64,000 nucleotides of DNA from Streptomyces sp. NBC_01142 (GCF_026341125.1 NZ_JAPEOR010000003.1:1612001-1676000), one strand, 5' to 3'. Shown: positions 40,857 through 50,789, numbered from the stretch's first letter. Notes: generated by a model from the letters alone, not told the origin. Numbers and translations: made by a program.

Positions 40857-43601
40857 GTGCGGGTCCGTATGTGGGTGGCGGGAATCGTGGCGCTTGCCGG
40901 CCTGGGTATTGCGCTGCCGATCGTGCTGGCGCTGGCGGGGAACGCCGCCACGGCCGCTAAGCACTGGCACTGGCCGCTGGATGATCTCCGACAGCACCCG
41001 TGGTGGTCGCTCGGCATCTTTGGGCCACTGGCGATCGTGGCAGGCGGTTTCGCGGCGTGGCTGCAGTTACGTCCACCGGCGGCCCTGAACGACCCACCAC
41101 CACCCCCGCCCGTGGCGGTCCCGGACTGGTTCGTCGATCGGGGCCAGACCCGCACCACCGTGTCGGCTGTGTGCGGCGGCCGCCGCGCCGTAGGCATCAC
41201 CACCTCCCTGTGGGGAGCAGGAGGATTCGGCAAGACCACCCTGGCGACTGCCGTGTGCGCCCGCCGGCGTGTGCGGAGGCGGTTCCGGTCCCGGATCTAT
41301 CCCGTCACCATCGGCCGGGACGTCCGCGGACGTGCGGCTGTGGCGGCCAAGGTCGTCGAGGTCACCCGCTTCATCACCGGCGACACCACCGAGTTCGACG
41401 ACCCCGCTCTGGCCGGCGCCCATCTGGGCCGGCTCCTCGACAAGCGCCCCCGCACCCTGCTCGTCCTGGACGACGTGTGGGAAGCCGAGCAGCTCGACCC
41501 CTTCCTGAAGGGAGGCCGCCGCTGTGTACGGCTGGTCACCACCCGCAACCCCGCACTGCTGCCACCCGGCGCGCAGCGCATCCCCGTCGACCAGATGTCC
41601 CGCGACCAGGCCAAGGCCGTGCTGATCTGGACCCTGCCACCGCTGCCCGAGCCCCTGGTGGACGCCTTGCTGAAGGCCACCGGCCGCTGGGCCCTGCTGC
41701 TGCGCCTGACGAACCGCCTGATCGCCGAACAGTGCGCCGCCGGCGCCGATCCCACCGCCACCGCCGAGCGGATCCTTCACCGGCTGCGCGGCAACGGGCC
41801 CGTCGCCGTGGACGATCCCGCTGCCACCTGGAACCTGGACGACCCACGCCTGCGCAACCAGGCCGTCAAGGCCTCGATCGAGGCCGCAACCACCCTGCTG
41901 CCGCCCGGCGGCCCGGACCGCTTCACCGAGCTCGGCATCTTCGCCGAGGACGAGTCCATCCCCATCACCGTCGTCGCCCTGCTGTGGCAGACAAGCAGCC
42001 AGCTGACCGAGGACCAGACACGCACGCTGTGCCGGGACCTGGAACGCCTGTCCCTGCTTACCCTCAACCCACGCCGCGGCGGCACGATCAGCCTGCACGA
42101 CGTCATCCGCGACTACCTCCGCGGCGAACTCGGCACCGCCGGCCTGACCCGCATCAACGGCCTCCTGATCGACGCCGTCGCCAACGCCCTGCCACCGGCC
42201 CAGCCCCTCGCCCCCACCACGCCCGACCCCGAACGCGCCTGGTGGCAGCTGCAGGACGGCTACCTCCTCGACCACCTCCTCGACCACTTCCTCGCAGCCG
42301 GACGCACCACCTCCGCCGAGGCCATCGCGGGCGACCTGCGATGGGTGGAAGCCCGCCTCACCCAGCGCGGGCCGACAGCCCCCTGGAGCGACCTCACCCG
42401 CATCGACACCCCCCACACCCGCCCCCTGGCCCGCAGCCTCGCCCAGACCGCCCACCTCCTCACCCCCACCGACCCACCCCATGCCCTCACCGGCGTCCTG
42501 CACACCCGCCTCGACAACCACCCGCACTGGCACCCCCAGATCACCGCACGCCAGCACGACCCTGCCCAACGCCCCTGCCTCACCAACCAATGGCCCCTGC
42601 CCGACGGCCCCTCACCCGCTCTGCAACGCACCCTCACCGGCCACGCCGGCTCGGTGAATTCGGTGGCGATCGCCCCGGATGGGACCTGGCTCGCCACCGC
42701 CAGTGACGACGGGACGGTGCGGATCTGGGACCGGACCACCGGCACCTGCACCGCCACCCTCCACACCGACCACGCCGGTTCGGTGTATTCGGTGGCGATC
42801 GGGCCGGCCGGCACCTGGCTCGCCACCGCCAACAGCGACCAGGCGGTGCGGATCTGGGACCGAGCCACCGGCACCTGCACCGCCACCCTCCACACCGACT
42901 CGGTGAATTCGGTGGCGATCGCCCCGGATGGGACCTGGCTCGCCATCACCAGCGACGACGGGACGGTGCGGATCTGGGACCGGACCACCGGCACCCTCAC
43001 CGGCCACACCGACTCGGTGCGCTCGGTGGCGATCGCCCCGGCCGGCACCTGGCTCGCAACCGCCAGCAACGACCTCACAGTACGGATCTGGGACCGAGCC
43101 ACCGGCACCTGCACCGCCACCCTGACCGGCCACACCGGCCTGGTGGAATCGGTGGCGATTGCGCCGGACGGGAGCTGGCTCGCCACCGCCAGCGGCGACG
43201 GGACGGTGCGGATCTGGGACCGATCCTCCGGGTCGTGCACGGCCACCCTCGCCGGCCACACCGGCCGCGTGCTTTCGGTGGCGATTGCGCCGGACGGGAG
43301 CTGGCTCGCCACCGCTAGCTACGACGGGACGGTGCGGATCTGGGACCGGACCACCCGGTCGTGCACGGCCACCCTCACCGGCCACACCGGCTCGGTGCAG
43401 GCGGTGGCGATCGCGCCGGACGGGGCCTGGCTCGCCACCGCCAGTCACGACAAGACGGTGCGGATCTGGGCCGTCGCGGATCAATGCACCGTGGCCATGG
43501 CACGAGCCGAAGATGCGCTGCTCCCGTGTGCCTGGGGGGCTGGTGGCGAACTCGCAGTGGGGGGAGAAAGGGGCCTGTACATCTTCAAACTCCTCACCTG
43601 A
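40857..43601 (+). CDS. STAND protein: NB-ARC NTPase with seven WD40 repeats
   Basis: A 914-aa protein. GTG 40857 is chosen; ATG 40869 is also possible. Two membrane segments (IVALAGLGIALPIVLALAGN and WWSLGIFGPLAIVAGGFAA) come first, then an NB-ARC domain with P-loop GAGGFGKTT (about 120-128), LLVLDDVWEAEQLDPF and RLVTTRNPALLPPG. A helical linker and seven WD40 repeats follow (from about 600 to the end). This is the plan of APAF1-like signalling NTPases, which in bacteria often act in stress or phage defence. No effector domain beyond the membrane segments is seen, so the anchor itself may be the output. The repeat DNA is highly similar between copies. Confidence 0.85.
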   Translation: MRVRMWVAGIVALAGLGIALPIVLALAGNAATAAKHWHWPLDDLRQHPWWSLGIFGPLAIVAGGFAAWLQLRPPAALNDPPPPPPVAVPDWFVDRGQTRTTVSAVCGGRRAVGITTSLWGAGGFGKTTLATAVCARRRVRRRFRSRIYPVTIGRDVRGRAAVAAKVVEVTRFITGDTTEFDDPALAGAHLGRLLDKRPRTLLVLDDVWEAEQLDPFLKGGRRCVRLVTTRNPALLPPGAQRIPVDQMSRDQAKAVLIWTLPPLPEPLVDALLKATGRWALLLRLTNRLIAEQCAAGADPTATAERILHRLRGNGPVAVDDPAATWNLDDPRLRNQAVKASIEAATTLLPPGGPDRFTELGIFAEDESIPITVVALLWQTSSQLTEDQTRTLCRDLERLSLLTLNPRRGGTISLHDVIRDYLRGELGTAGLTRINGLLIDAVANALPPAQPLAPTTPDPERAWWQLQDGYLLDHLLDHFLAAGRTTSAEAIAGDLRWVEARLTQRGPTAPWSDLTRIDTPHTRPLARSLAQTAHLLTPTDPPHALTGVLHTRLDNHPHWHPQITARQHDPAQRPCLTNQWPLPDGPSPALQRTLTGHAGSVNSVAIAPDGTWLATASDDGTVRIWDRTTGTCTATLHTDHAGSVYSVAIGPAGTWLATANSDQAVRIWDRATGTCTATLHTDSVNSVAIAPDGTWLAITSDDGTVRIWDRTTGTLTGHTDSVRSVAIAPAGTWLATASNDLTVRIWDRATGTCTATLTGHTGLVESVAIAPDGSWLATASGDGTVRIWDRSSGSCTATLAGHTGRVLSVAIAPDGSWLATASYDGTVRIWDRTTRSCTATLTGHTGSVQAVAIAPDGAWLATASHDKTVRIWAVADQCTVAMARAEDALLPCAWGAGGELAVGGERGLYIFKLLT
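42640..43470 (+). repeat. Seven near-identical WD40-encoding DNA repeats
   Basis: Units of about 110-126 bp recur, sharing TCGGTGGCGATC at each first strand, TGGCTCGCCACCGCCAG and GACGGTGCGGATCTGGGACC. The third unit and the following junction are shortened. The similarity points to recent expansion or gene conversion, as in fast-changing receptor arrays. Confidence 0.85.
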
Positions 43602-43788
43602 GACGCGGCCCCGGCGCGAGTCCGCTCCCGCCGCAGCCCCGTTCACCGGCCAGTGCGGCGCTGGTGCCCGATTGCGCAGGCCAGAAGCGGGGAGTTAGAC
43701 CGCCCCCTCACGGTCCGCTGTCGCACGTCAGAGTGATCACAAAGGGTTGGCCGTGACGCGCGCCGGACGACGGCATGTTGAGCGGGTC

Positions 43789-44160
43789 ATGCGAAAACTG
43801 ATCTCGTACGCCCTGGCAGTGGCCGCGCTGGCCCTTCCCGCCCTGCCCACCCGGGCGGCGCAGGCACTGCCGTCCGCAACCGCTGCGACCGCCATGGCCC
43901 AGGACTTCAACTCGTGCGGCTACTACCCGAAGTCGGCTCTGCGACTGCGGACCGGCCCAGGCACGAAGTACACGACGCTCGGGGTGCTCTACCCGGCCGA
44001 CTTGGTCAGCGTCGACAAGGCGAAGGGCGGCTGGTACCGGGTGAGCCTGCAGGACCGCTCCAAGTCCGGCCTGAAGGCCGGCTCCACAGGATGGGTCGCG
44101 AAGTCCGGCCTCAAGCCGCACGTATGCATGCAGTTGGACGTGCGCCAGGAAGCGCCGTGA
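43789..44160 (+). CDS. Secreted SH3-domain protein
   Basis: A 123-aa protein. ATG 43789 starts a classic signal peptide (MRKLISYALAVAALALPALP, then TRAAQA). The mature part is a bacterial SH3 fold (SALRLRTGPGTKYTTLGVLY, GGWYRVSLQ, GWVAKSGL) with two Cys that could pair. Such small secreted SH3 proteins bind cell wall or extracellular partners. It is not obviously linked to the STAND gene. Confidence 0.82.
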   Translation: MRKLISYALAVAALALPALPTRAAQALPSATAATAMAQDFNSCGYYPKSALRLRTGPGTKYTTLGVLYPADLVSVDKAKGGWYRVSLQDRSKSGLKAGSTGWVAKSGLKPHVCMQLDVRQEAP

Positions 44161-44409
44161 TTCGAAGAAGGTGCAAGTCCTTCTCGATTGCCCTGTCGCA
44201 GCAGGGTGATTTGGAGGCGGGCCGGCCCCACTGTCCCCTGTCATCCAATCGAGGCGTTTGACTACGAACGCAGCCGTACCGGCTGGGGCGGACGGGGCCG
44301 TGCCGTACGTCGAGGTTTCGTGCGTGGATGCACGCGAGCGTCGGCGCAGTCTGGACGGCGCTGATCTGAGCCCTCAGGATGGTTTTTCCAATCTTCGGGG
44401 GGAGGGATC

Positions 44410-45487
44410 ATGGTGGGTCGCGTCCGTTTATGGATCGTGTACTTCGTACTTGCCGTGATCGCTGGCCTGGCAGGAGTTGTCGCCGCGATTTGGATGCCAC
44501 CGGAGCGAGCTGCAGCCGTCGCGGCCACAGCTGTAGCGATCACAGCGTTGCCCGTCACCCGCGTCTCGGCCCGCATCGACACTGCTACCCGGCAGCGCGA
44601 ACTCATGTCAGCCAACCTCTACGCGGTCAGTGCTACTGGCCGACTGCCCTGCGTGCGTGATCTGATTGACCCGATCGCGTTGGGCGTGCACGCCGCCGAA
44701 AGTTTTGTCAGGGACGGTGTCGCAGACCGCGTGGCGCCGTTCATCCAGCGGGACCGAGAAGCCGACGTGCACGCCGCCGTCACAAGCGGCGGCTTCGTTC
44801 TGATCGTCGGCGAGTCCACGGCCGGGAAGACACGCCTTGCCTACGAGGCCCTGCGTACACTGCGGCCGAACCACGCCTTCGCCTGCCCCACCCCGTCGGC
44901 GCTCTATGCCCTCCTGCCCGCAGTGCAGAAAGAGAAGAAGTGCGTCGTATGGCTGGATGACCTCGAACGCTACCTGGGCGCCCAGGGACTCACCGCCCAA
45001 CTACTCACCCAACTACTCGGCGACAGCTCACGCGACGCGCTTGTCATAGCCACCATGCGAGCTCACGAGCATCAACAGTTCCTCTCTCCCCCCACCGACG
45101 CTTCCACAGAAGAGCGGGCGATGCGAGCCCGCGAACTGCTGCAAAGCGCTCGAACCATCAGAATCGACCGCCAGTGGTCAGCGGCCGAACGCCATCCGTG
45201 AGCGCCTCCTCGGCCCGGACCACCCCGACACCCTCGTCAGCCGCCGCGAAGTCGCCGTCGGCCTCGGCTGGCTCGGCTGCTGGGCCGACGCCCTCACCGA
45301 ATACCTCACGGTCGCAGTCGCCCGCGAACACGTCCTGGGCGCCGACCACCCCGACGCCCTTGCCAGCCTCAACGACGAGGCCCACTGCCTCGAACAGCTC
45401 GGCCGCAGCCAGGAGGCCGAGGAGCTGTACCAGAGGGTGGCAGCGTTGGGGCAGCGGACGGCCGACGAGGGCGAAGATCGTCACTGA
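44410..45487 (+). pseudogene. Membrane-anchored NTPase-TPR gene, internally deleted
   Basis: ATG 44410 with GGGGGAGGG upstream begins a protein with two membrane segments (LWIVYFVLAVIAGLAGVVAA and AAVAATAVAITALPV), then an NTPase domain with VGESTAGKT (about residue 137) and VVWLDDLERYLGAQGL. At about 45180 this frame runs into a stop (45199-45201), while another frame continues as TPR sequence (IRERLLGPDHPDTLVS, then LEQLGRSQEAEELYQRVAAL) to TGA 45487. A large middle part is missing and the join is out of frame. It resembles STAND/TPR proteins like the nearby NB-ARC gene. Confidence 0.75.
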
Positions 45488-45615
45488 CGGTCACATAATC
45501 TGTGGCGATTTCACTCCCCGTCAAGCAGCCGCGAGCGGGGAATTAAATGGCCACCAACAGCCTCCCGTTGACATCCAACCCAGTTCATGCCGGGGAGCTG
45601 GTCCCGCTGTCTTCT

Positions 45616-46737
45616 CTAGTCGGTGTCCGTCGCCGCCAGCACAGCGATCCGGCGGAGGTCGGGGGAGAGGGCGGCTATGCCGTAGTCGTAAATGTCGTTC
45701 TGGAACCAGTCCGCATCGGCCTCGAAGTGGAACCATGTGCTCTGCCGTACGTGGCGCTCCACTTCGTCCGCGCTCGCGCCCGCCGGAGCGCCGCTGAGCC
45801 CCGCCATCGAACGCCATGCCCACAGCCGCCCGTAGGCACCCTGCACGCCCGAGCTGTGCATGCCGCCCATCGACGCGGTGACGAAGAGCAGGCGCCAGAT
45901 TTCGTCCACCGGGCGGACCGCGATCTCAAAGCGATCCGTTGGGCTGAGCCCGTCGACACAGGGCATCGGCAGGGTCGGCAGCAGAGCGGGCACCCGGGCG
46001 GGTGCGACGGCCTCGTCCAGCATGAAGACCCAGGCCCCGCAGTCACCCCAGTCGCCCGCCTGCACGGCGGCAACGATGGTCTCGTGCACTTCCGTGGTGG
46101 CGATGTCCCGAAGGGCGGAACGCTCGGACGTGCGTGGTGTCGGCGGGTCCACACGGCCCTCGGTGGGTACACCGGTCCCGCTCCCGCTGGCGGAGCCGTG
46201 CATCGAGCGGCTTGGAAAACCGACGCCGGCCTCGAAGTCGCGGCGCTGCACCGGGAGCCAGGACAGGGCCTGCCAGCCGGGCCTTACGAGCAGCCAACAG
46301 CGCAGCGGCGGGAACTGTTCGACATCCACGCCACGGAGCACCAACTCGTGGAAAAGACAGGCGCGCAGCTCGTCCAGCCGGTGCGGCTCCCGCTCGTTGC
46401 GATCGAAGACGGTGGCTGCCAGGTCGCTGACGTGCTGATGCTCCGCGAGGAGCGAGGCGACAAAGCGCGGCGCGAGGTTGGAGCCCGCAGTGAATGGGCG
46501 CTTTTCGTCGAGGAGTCGGAGCAGCTGTACCAGGCTGTCGCGGCTGGGGGTGAGGGCGAGCACACGTACCACGTGGGCCAGTTGGCGCTCGTACTCCCGT
46601 ACCTGTTCGACAGCGGCCGCGTGCCGGTCGGCCAGCTGTGACCCCAGCTCGCGCACGTAAGAGGCGTCACCGTGCGCGGCGCGCTGTTCGGCCTGACCCC
46701 ATACGAGAGCTCCGAGATCGTCCTTAGCGTCTTCCAC
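45616..46737 (-). CDS. Hypothetical protein (373 aa)
   Basis: A full-length gene on the opposite strand to its neighbours. The protein is cytosolic with a helical N-terminus (VEQVREYERQLAHVVRVLAL), a central part with ALRDIATTEVHETIVAAVQA, and an end with FEADADWFQNDIYDYGIAAL. Some features (Trp/Asp-rich end, mixed fold) look like Streptomyces DUF6183-type proteins, but I cannot assign it. It lies at the right side of the block inserted in the transfer cluster. Confidence 0.7.
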   Translation of the reverse strand: MEDAKDDLGALVWGQAEQRAAHGDASYVRELGSQLADRHAAAVEQVREYERQLAHVVRVLALTPSRDSLVQLLRLLDEKRPFTAGSNLAPRFVASLLAEHQHVSDLAATVFDRNEREPHRLDELRACLFHELVLRGVDVEQFPPLRCWLLVRPGWQALSWLPVQRRDFEAGVGFPSRSMHGSASGSGTGVPTEGRVDPPTPRTSERSALRDIATTEVHETIVAAVQAGDWGDCGAWVFMLDEAVAPARVPALLPTLPMPCVDGLSPTDRFEIAVRPVDEIWRLLFVTASMGGMHSSGVQGAYGRLWAWRSMAGLSGAPAGASADEVERHVRQSTWFHFEADADWFQNDIYDYGIAALSPDLRRIAVLAATDTD

Positions 46738-47043
46738 GGTCTGTCACCCTATGCCTGCGGGCTCCAGCGACCGGACGGGGCTGGACACCGATATATGTGC
46801 CGCACTCCGTCTGCACCCCTACCAACAGCCGACCTCTTCGTACAGTCGCGTGGAAACGGTTGTAGTCCGACTGGATTGGATGAGACGGCGACTGGCTTCG
46901 GCGAGAGCGGACACCACTGTCCGAGCACCCAGACACCCAAAAGTAAAGGGAAAGTAAAGCCTCGCGATCGGTGTCTGAATCGGCCTTCCGGCCTGACTTG
47001 GTCCAGGTGAAGGGAGATTCCCCGCACCGACCAGGAGGCCACC
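46738..47043. other. Intergenic region at right edge of inserted block
   Basis: No gene is seen. It contains two short AAAGTAAAG repeats near 46940-46960 and the small inverted repeat GGCCTTCCGGCC around 46983. This stretch may hold the promoter for the downstream transfer genes now cut off from their original operon. Confidence 0.35.
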
Positions 47044-47085
47044 GTGCACGCAGCACTCCGTACCACCGCCCGGCGGCCGGCATGA
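47044..47085 (+). CDS. Candidate 13-codon leader ORF
   Basis: CCAGGAGGCCACC directly precedes GTG 47044, which opens 13 codons (VHAALRTTARRPA) ending in TGA overlapped by the next start (ATGA). The perfect RBS belongs to this mini-ORF, not to the membrane protein gene, which lacks its own. It may be a coupling leader, or the true N-terminus if one base is missing. Confidence 0.4.
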   Translation: MHAALRTTARRPA

Positions 47086-47546
47086 ACGTCGCCGACCTGC
47101 CGGGCGCCCAGTTGCTCGCCGACATCGTCGGCTGGACCACTGCCGCCGCCCCGTACCTTGCCGCGCTTTCCCCGGTCGCCCTGGCCGTCTGCATCTGCGC
47201 TGCCGCGCGGCGCGCCCGTCTCGTGCGGGAGGCCCTCACCGACCGCGTCATCGTGGAAGTGGTCCCCACCAGTACCTTCGATCCGAGTGAAGGCGAAGTC
47301 GGCCGGTGGGCGCGCCAGCTCAGCCGGGTCCACCACTCCGCCGATGGCGTACCGGCCCGCGGCTCCGCTGCCCGGCTGCGCTACACCGCCGAGGACGGCA
47401 AGATGCGCTGCTTTCTCGAGGGGCCGGTCACCGCGGCCGCCGTTCTGGCCATGCCGGGCTTTGCCGAGGTCGAAGTCCGCGCCCACCGCGCCCAAAAGGA
47501 CATTCAGCCGATCCGCTTCCCGGCCCCGAACGAGGGGGCGAAGTGA
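47082..47546 (+). CDS. Membrane protein of transfer cluster
   Basis: A 154-aa protein. An N-terminal hydrophobic segment (AAAPYLAALSPVALAVCICA) is followed by a cytoplasmic alpha/beta region (TDRVIVEVVPTSTFDPSEGE) with Ala-rich helices. Its stop overlaps the coupling ATPase start (GTGA), so it is made with it. Similar small anchors precede VirD4-like genes in Streptomyces transfer clusters. Confidence 0.72.
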   Translation: MNVADLPGAQLLADIVGWTTAAAPYLAALSPVALAVCICAAARRARLVREALTDRVIVEVVPTSTFDPSEGEVGRWARQLSRVHHSADGVPARGSAARLRYTAEDGKMRCFLEGPVTAAAVLAMPGFAEVEVRAHRAQKDIQPIRFPAPNEGAK

Positions 47547-49723
47547 CTGCAGCAGTTGAGTTCGACTTCGACTTCTCGAAGCCCACCAGCGCCGTCGGTG
47601 GGCTTGATTCCCGCCGCTACGTGCAGCGCGTCGAGCTGGCCATGGCGCTGGCCGACCAAAAGCCGCTGGCTTCTCTCGGTCTAAATCCCGATCCGCTCCA
47701 GCAGCTGGCAGCCGCGATGGCCTCAGTGCGCACCAAGGACGGCGAGCGCGCTGACGTCGTCATCGACCTGGTCCCCATTCGCGAACGCCGGCTCGCCCGG
47801 CGCCGGCGCCAGTTGCTCTTGCAGTCCGGGCGCCGCGGGCCATCCGCGTACGGCGAGCGCCTGACCGGCGGCCTGGGCGGGGGAGGGGCGTGGGAATCGG
47901 TCCTCGCCGCATGGTCCGGGGGCAAGACCGCCGTCGGCGAGCGGCTGCCCCGCATGACCGACCTGCGCGACGGGATCGGCAAGTTCGACCCGGCAGCAGG
48001 CGCCGTGTTCGCTGTGCAGCTGCTGCTGCGGACCGAGGCGCCGCACCCGCAGATCGCACTGGCCCGCATGAACCAGCTGCTCGCCGCCTTCTCCGCCACC
48101 TCCGGCGAGAACTACCTCAAGCCCCGCAGGCCGCGCACCCGCTGGCGGATCGCTTCCTTCGAGAAGCGCTTCGCAACCGGCGAGTTCGCGCCCCGGAAGC
48201 GGCAGTGGCTGACTGTGCCCGAGCTGGCCGGCTTCCTCAAGCCGCCCACCGTGAAGTGCCGCGCTTCCAGCGTGGTGCGCTCCGGCGGCCTGCTCCCGCC
48301 AGCGCCGTCGGACCTGCCCGTCTACACCGGCCAGCGGGACCTGGTGCCGCTCGGCGCCGTGGTCTACGGGGACGGGCGCGAGCGGATCGGTGCTGCTCGC
48401 GTGAAGGACCTGCTCTTCGGCCTGCAGCTGGGCAAGAGCGGCCATGGCAAGACCGAGGCCGCGCTGGTGCAGTGCATCGCCATGGCCCACAGCGGATACG
48501 GCACCTGGTTCCTCGACCCGCACGGGGAAGGCTGGATGCGGGCGAAGCCGTACCTGGCCCACCCCGCGATCGCGTCCCGGGTGTGGGAGATCAACCTGGC
48601 CCGCTCCGAGCCGGACCAGCTGGTCGTCTCGTGGAATCCGCTGTCGATGGAGGGCCGCCCCCTCAGCGCGGTGCAGGACGTCGTCCGCTCGGTCACCGAA
48701 GGCATCGCCGCCGCCCAAGACTGGGGCGACAACGCCCCTCGAGCCCGGACAATCCTCGCCCGCGCCGCCCAGGCCATGGCCCTGCTCAATCTGCAGGCTG
48801 TCCAGGCAGGCCGGCCTGATGCGCAGTGCACGCTCTTCCAGTTGAGGTCGTGGCTGACGGATGAGGACTGGCGCGAGGGTCTGCTGCCGTCACTCCCGCA
48901 GCGGGTACGCGATTACTGGACGAAGACGTTTCCGTCACTGGCCAAGGACGCGGTGCCCACCGTCACCTATGTCATGGACCGCCTGGATACCTCGCAGTCA
49001 CTGCAGGCGTTCTTCGGCAGCCCGCGCTCGGCGTACGACATCCGCAAGGCGATGGACACCGGCCGCGTCGTCTTCGTCTGCCCGTCAGGATCCGAGTCCG
49101 ACGCGCTCGTCTCCTGCCTACTCATTCACGATCTGCACCGCGCCGGCCTGTCCCGTCAGGACACCCTGCGCGAGGACCGCCGCACGTTCTGGGCCTGGGG
49201 CGACGAGCTCACCGCCCTGGACGCCTCCAGCAAGGGATTCCTGGCCGCCATCGCCGAGCAACTGCGCAAGTACGAGGTCCGCTTCATCGGCATGACGCAG
49301 ATGGCCCTGCGACTGAGCGCCATGACCCGGCAGTCCCTGCTGCAGAACCAGAGCCTGCTGTCCACCTGCGCGGCCGACTTCGACGAGGCCGCCTTCGTTG
49401 CCCGCCGATGGAACGGCCACGTCACGCCGGAGACCATCACCGAGCTCCCGAAATACCACTACGTCATGTCGATCAACCTCAACGGCAGGCCGACCCAGCC
49501 CTTCCGTGTACGCGGCCTGCCGGTCGAGGAGATCTTCGACCACTACAACAACCCCGACGGTGTCCCCGAGCTGGACCAGGCAATCGACACCAACCTCCAG
49601 CGCCGGCCCGTCGCCGAGATCCTCACCGACCTCGAGAACCTGGACACCCTCATCCTCGCCCACCACACCAGCTGCCGCCCCGGCCCGAACGGCGCTGGCG
49701 ACCCCACCACCCTCATCGACTGA
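47543..49723 (+). CDS. VirD4/TraD-like type IV coupling ATPase
   Basis: A 726-aa ATPase starting at GTG 47543. The Walker A LGKSGHGKT is at about residues 295-303, and a Walker B-like FWAWGDELT follows further on. The region VRFIGMTQMALRLSAMTRQS then LLQNQSLLST matches the sensor part of TraD/VirD4 proteins. It has no membrane segment of its own, so the preceding 154-aa membrane protein may anchor it. It would bring the DNA-protein substrate to the VirB4-driven channel. It is followed after 14 bp by the replication-relaxation gene. Confidence 0.88.
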   Translation: MTAAVEFDFDFSKPTSAVGGLDSRRYVQRVELAMALADQKPLASLGLNPDPLQQLAAAMASVRTKDGERADVVIDLVPIRERRLARRRRQLLLQSGRRGPSAYGERLTGGLGGGGAWESVLAAWSGGKTAVGERLPRMTDLRDGIGKFDPAAGAVFAVQLLLRTEAPHPQIALARMNQLLAAFSATSGENYLKPRRPRTRWRIASFEKRFATGEFAPRKRQWLTVPELAGFLKPPTVKCRASSVVRSGGLLPPAPSDLPVYTGQRDLVPLGAVVYGDGRERIGAARVKDLLFGLQLGKSGHGKTEAALVQCIAMAHSGYGTWFLDPHGEGWMRAKPYLAHPAIASRVWEINLARSEPDQLVVSWNPLSMEGRPLSAVQDVVRSVTEGIAAAQDWGDNAPRARTILARAAQAMALLNLQAVQAGRPDAQCTLFQLRSWLTDEDWREGLLPSLPQRVRDYWTKTFPSLAKDAVPTVTYVMDRLDTSQSLQAFFGSPRSAYDIRKAMDTGRVVFVCPSGSESDALVSCLLIHDLHRAGLSRQDTLREDRRTFWAWGDELTALDASSKGFLAAIAEQLRKYEVRFIGMTQMALRLSAMTRQSLLQNQSLLSTCAADFDEAAFVARRWNGHVTPETITELPKYHYVMSINLNGRPTQPFRVRGLPVEEIFDHYNNPDGVPELDQAIDTNLQRRPVAEILTDLENLDTLILAHHTSCRPGPNGAGDPTTLID

Positions 49724-49737
49724 AACGGAGCACCACG

Positions 49738-50682
49738 ATGCCGTACCCGCACACCGGGCCCACGGGCCTGGGCCAGATCGCGCAGCAGGCAACCCAGATC
49801 CTCTACCAGCACCGCCTGGTCTCCACCAGGCAACTGCACCAGCTGATCACCCCACACCACACCCGTGCCGAATACCTGCGCCGCCAGCTTCACACGCTGC
49901 GGGAGACAGGCCTGGCCGAGACGGTCGGCCGGCGCGTCTCCGGTCAGACCGAGCTGCTGTGGTGGCTCACCGAGAAGGGCGCCAACGCCGTCGAATCGGT
50001 CGGACTGCTGCCTCAGCGGCCGTACCGAATGAGCCCGGAAGCGGCCCTCGGCCCGCTGCAGGAACACACCCTCGCCACCGTGGAAACGGGCCTGGCGTTC
50101 GTCGACTGGGCCCGCCGCCTCGACCACGAATGCGGACCGCTCGACTGGTCACCCGAGACAGCTCACTACTACCGCGACGACGCCCGCCCGGGCCAAGAGC
50201 TCAGCCTCATCCCCGACGCCGTCCTCCACTACGTCCACACCGACCAGAAGGCCAAGCAGCGCACCCTGCTCACCTTCTTCATCGAGGTCGACCGCACCCA
50301 AATGACCACCGCCCGCCTCGCGCAGAAGCTTCACGCTTACGCGGCCTACCACGACTTCACTCCACAGCAGCCCTCCGGCCGCGGAGCCAAGCCAGGTCGG
50401 CGCACCACCAGCACCCCGGCCTGGCGATACCGCTACCCCGCCTTCCCGCGCCTGCTCCTGGTCCTCACCGGCGCCTCCGACGCCCGTCTCGCCCGGCGCA
50501 TTGCCGACCTGCGCAGTCTCGCCGCCAGCGACCCCGCGCTCACCAACACCGGGCTGCGCGCCGGCGTCACGACCCTGGGCAAGCTCCAGCACCGCGGCCC
50601 GTTCGAGCCGATCTTCACCCCAGCCCTCGGACCGGCCGAGCACTCGGACGCCTGGCTGCGGCCCGTCAGCATCGCCGCCTGA
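49738..50682 (+). CDS. Replication-relaxation family protein
   Basis: A 314-aa protein of the Replic_Relax type. An N-terminal winged helix (ATQILYQHRLVSTRQLHQLI, then AEYLRRQLHTLRETGLAETV) precedes the conserved core (SLIPDAVLHYVHTDQKAKQR, FFIEVDRTQMT) with the acidic D and E of the nuclease-like fold. These proteins lie next to coupling ATPases on Streptomyces plasmids and integrative elements and may nick or process transferred DNA. It is the last intact gene of the transfer cluster. Confidence 0.85.
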   Translation: MPYPHTGPTGLGQIAQQATQILYQHRLVSTRQLHQLITPHHTRAEYLRRQLHTLRETGLAETVGRRVSGQTELLWWLTEKGANAVESVGLLPQRPYRMSPEAALGPLQEHTLATVETGLAFVDWARRLDHECGPLDWSPETAHYYRDDARPGQELSLIPDAVLHYVHTDQKAKQRTLLTFFIEVDRTQMTTARLAQKLHAYAAYHDFTPQQPSGRGAKPGRRTTSTPAWRYRYPAFPRLLLVLTGASDARLARRIADLRSLAASDPALTNTGLRAGVTTLGKLQHRGPFEPIFTPALGPAEHSDAWLRPVSIAA

Positions 50683-50789
50683 CCGCCCTCTCGGGAAGCA
50701 AGACCTCATGCATTTCGGGTTCCTCAGCCGCCACTTCAGGGAGCTGGCTCCCACGCCGACCGAGGGAGATTGCCGGGCGAGTACCGGGC

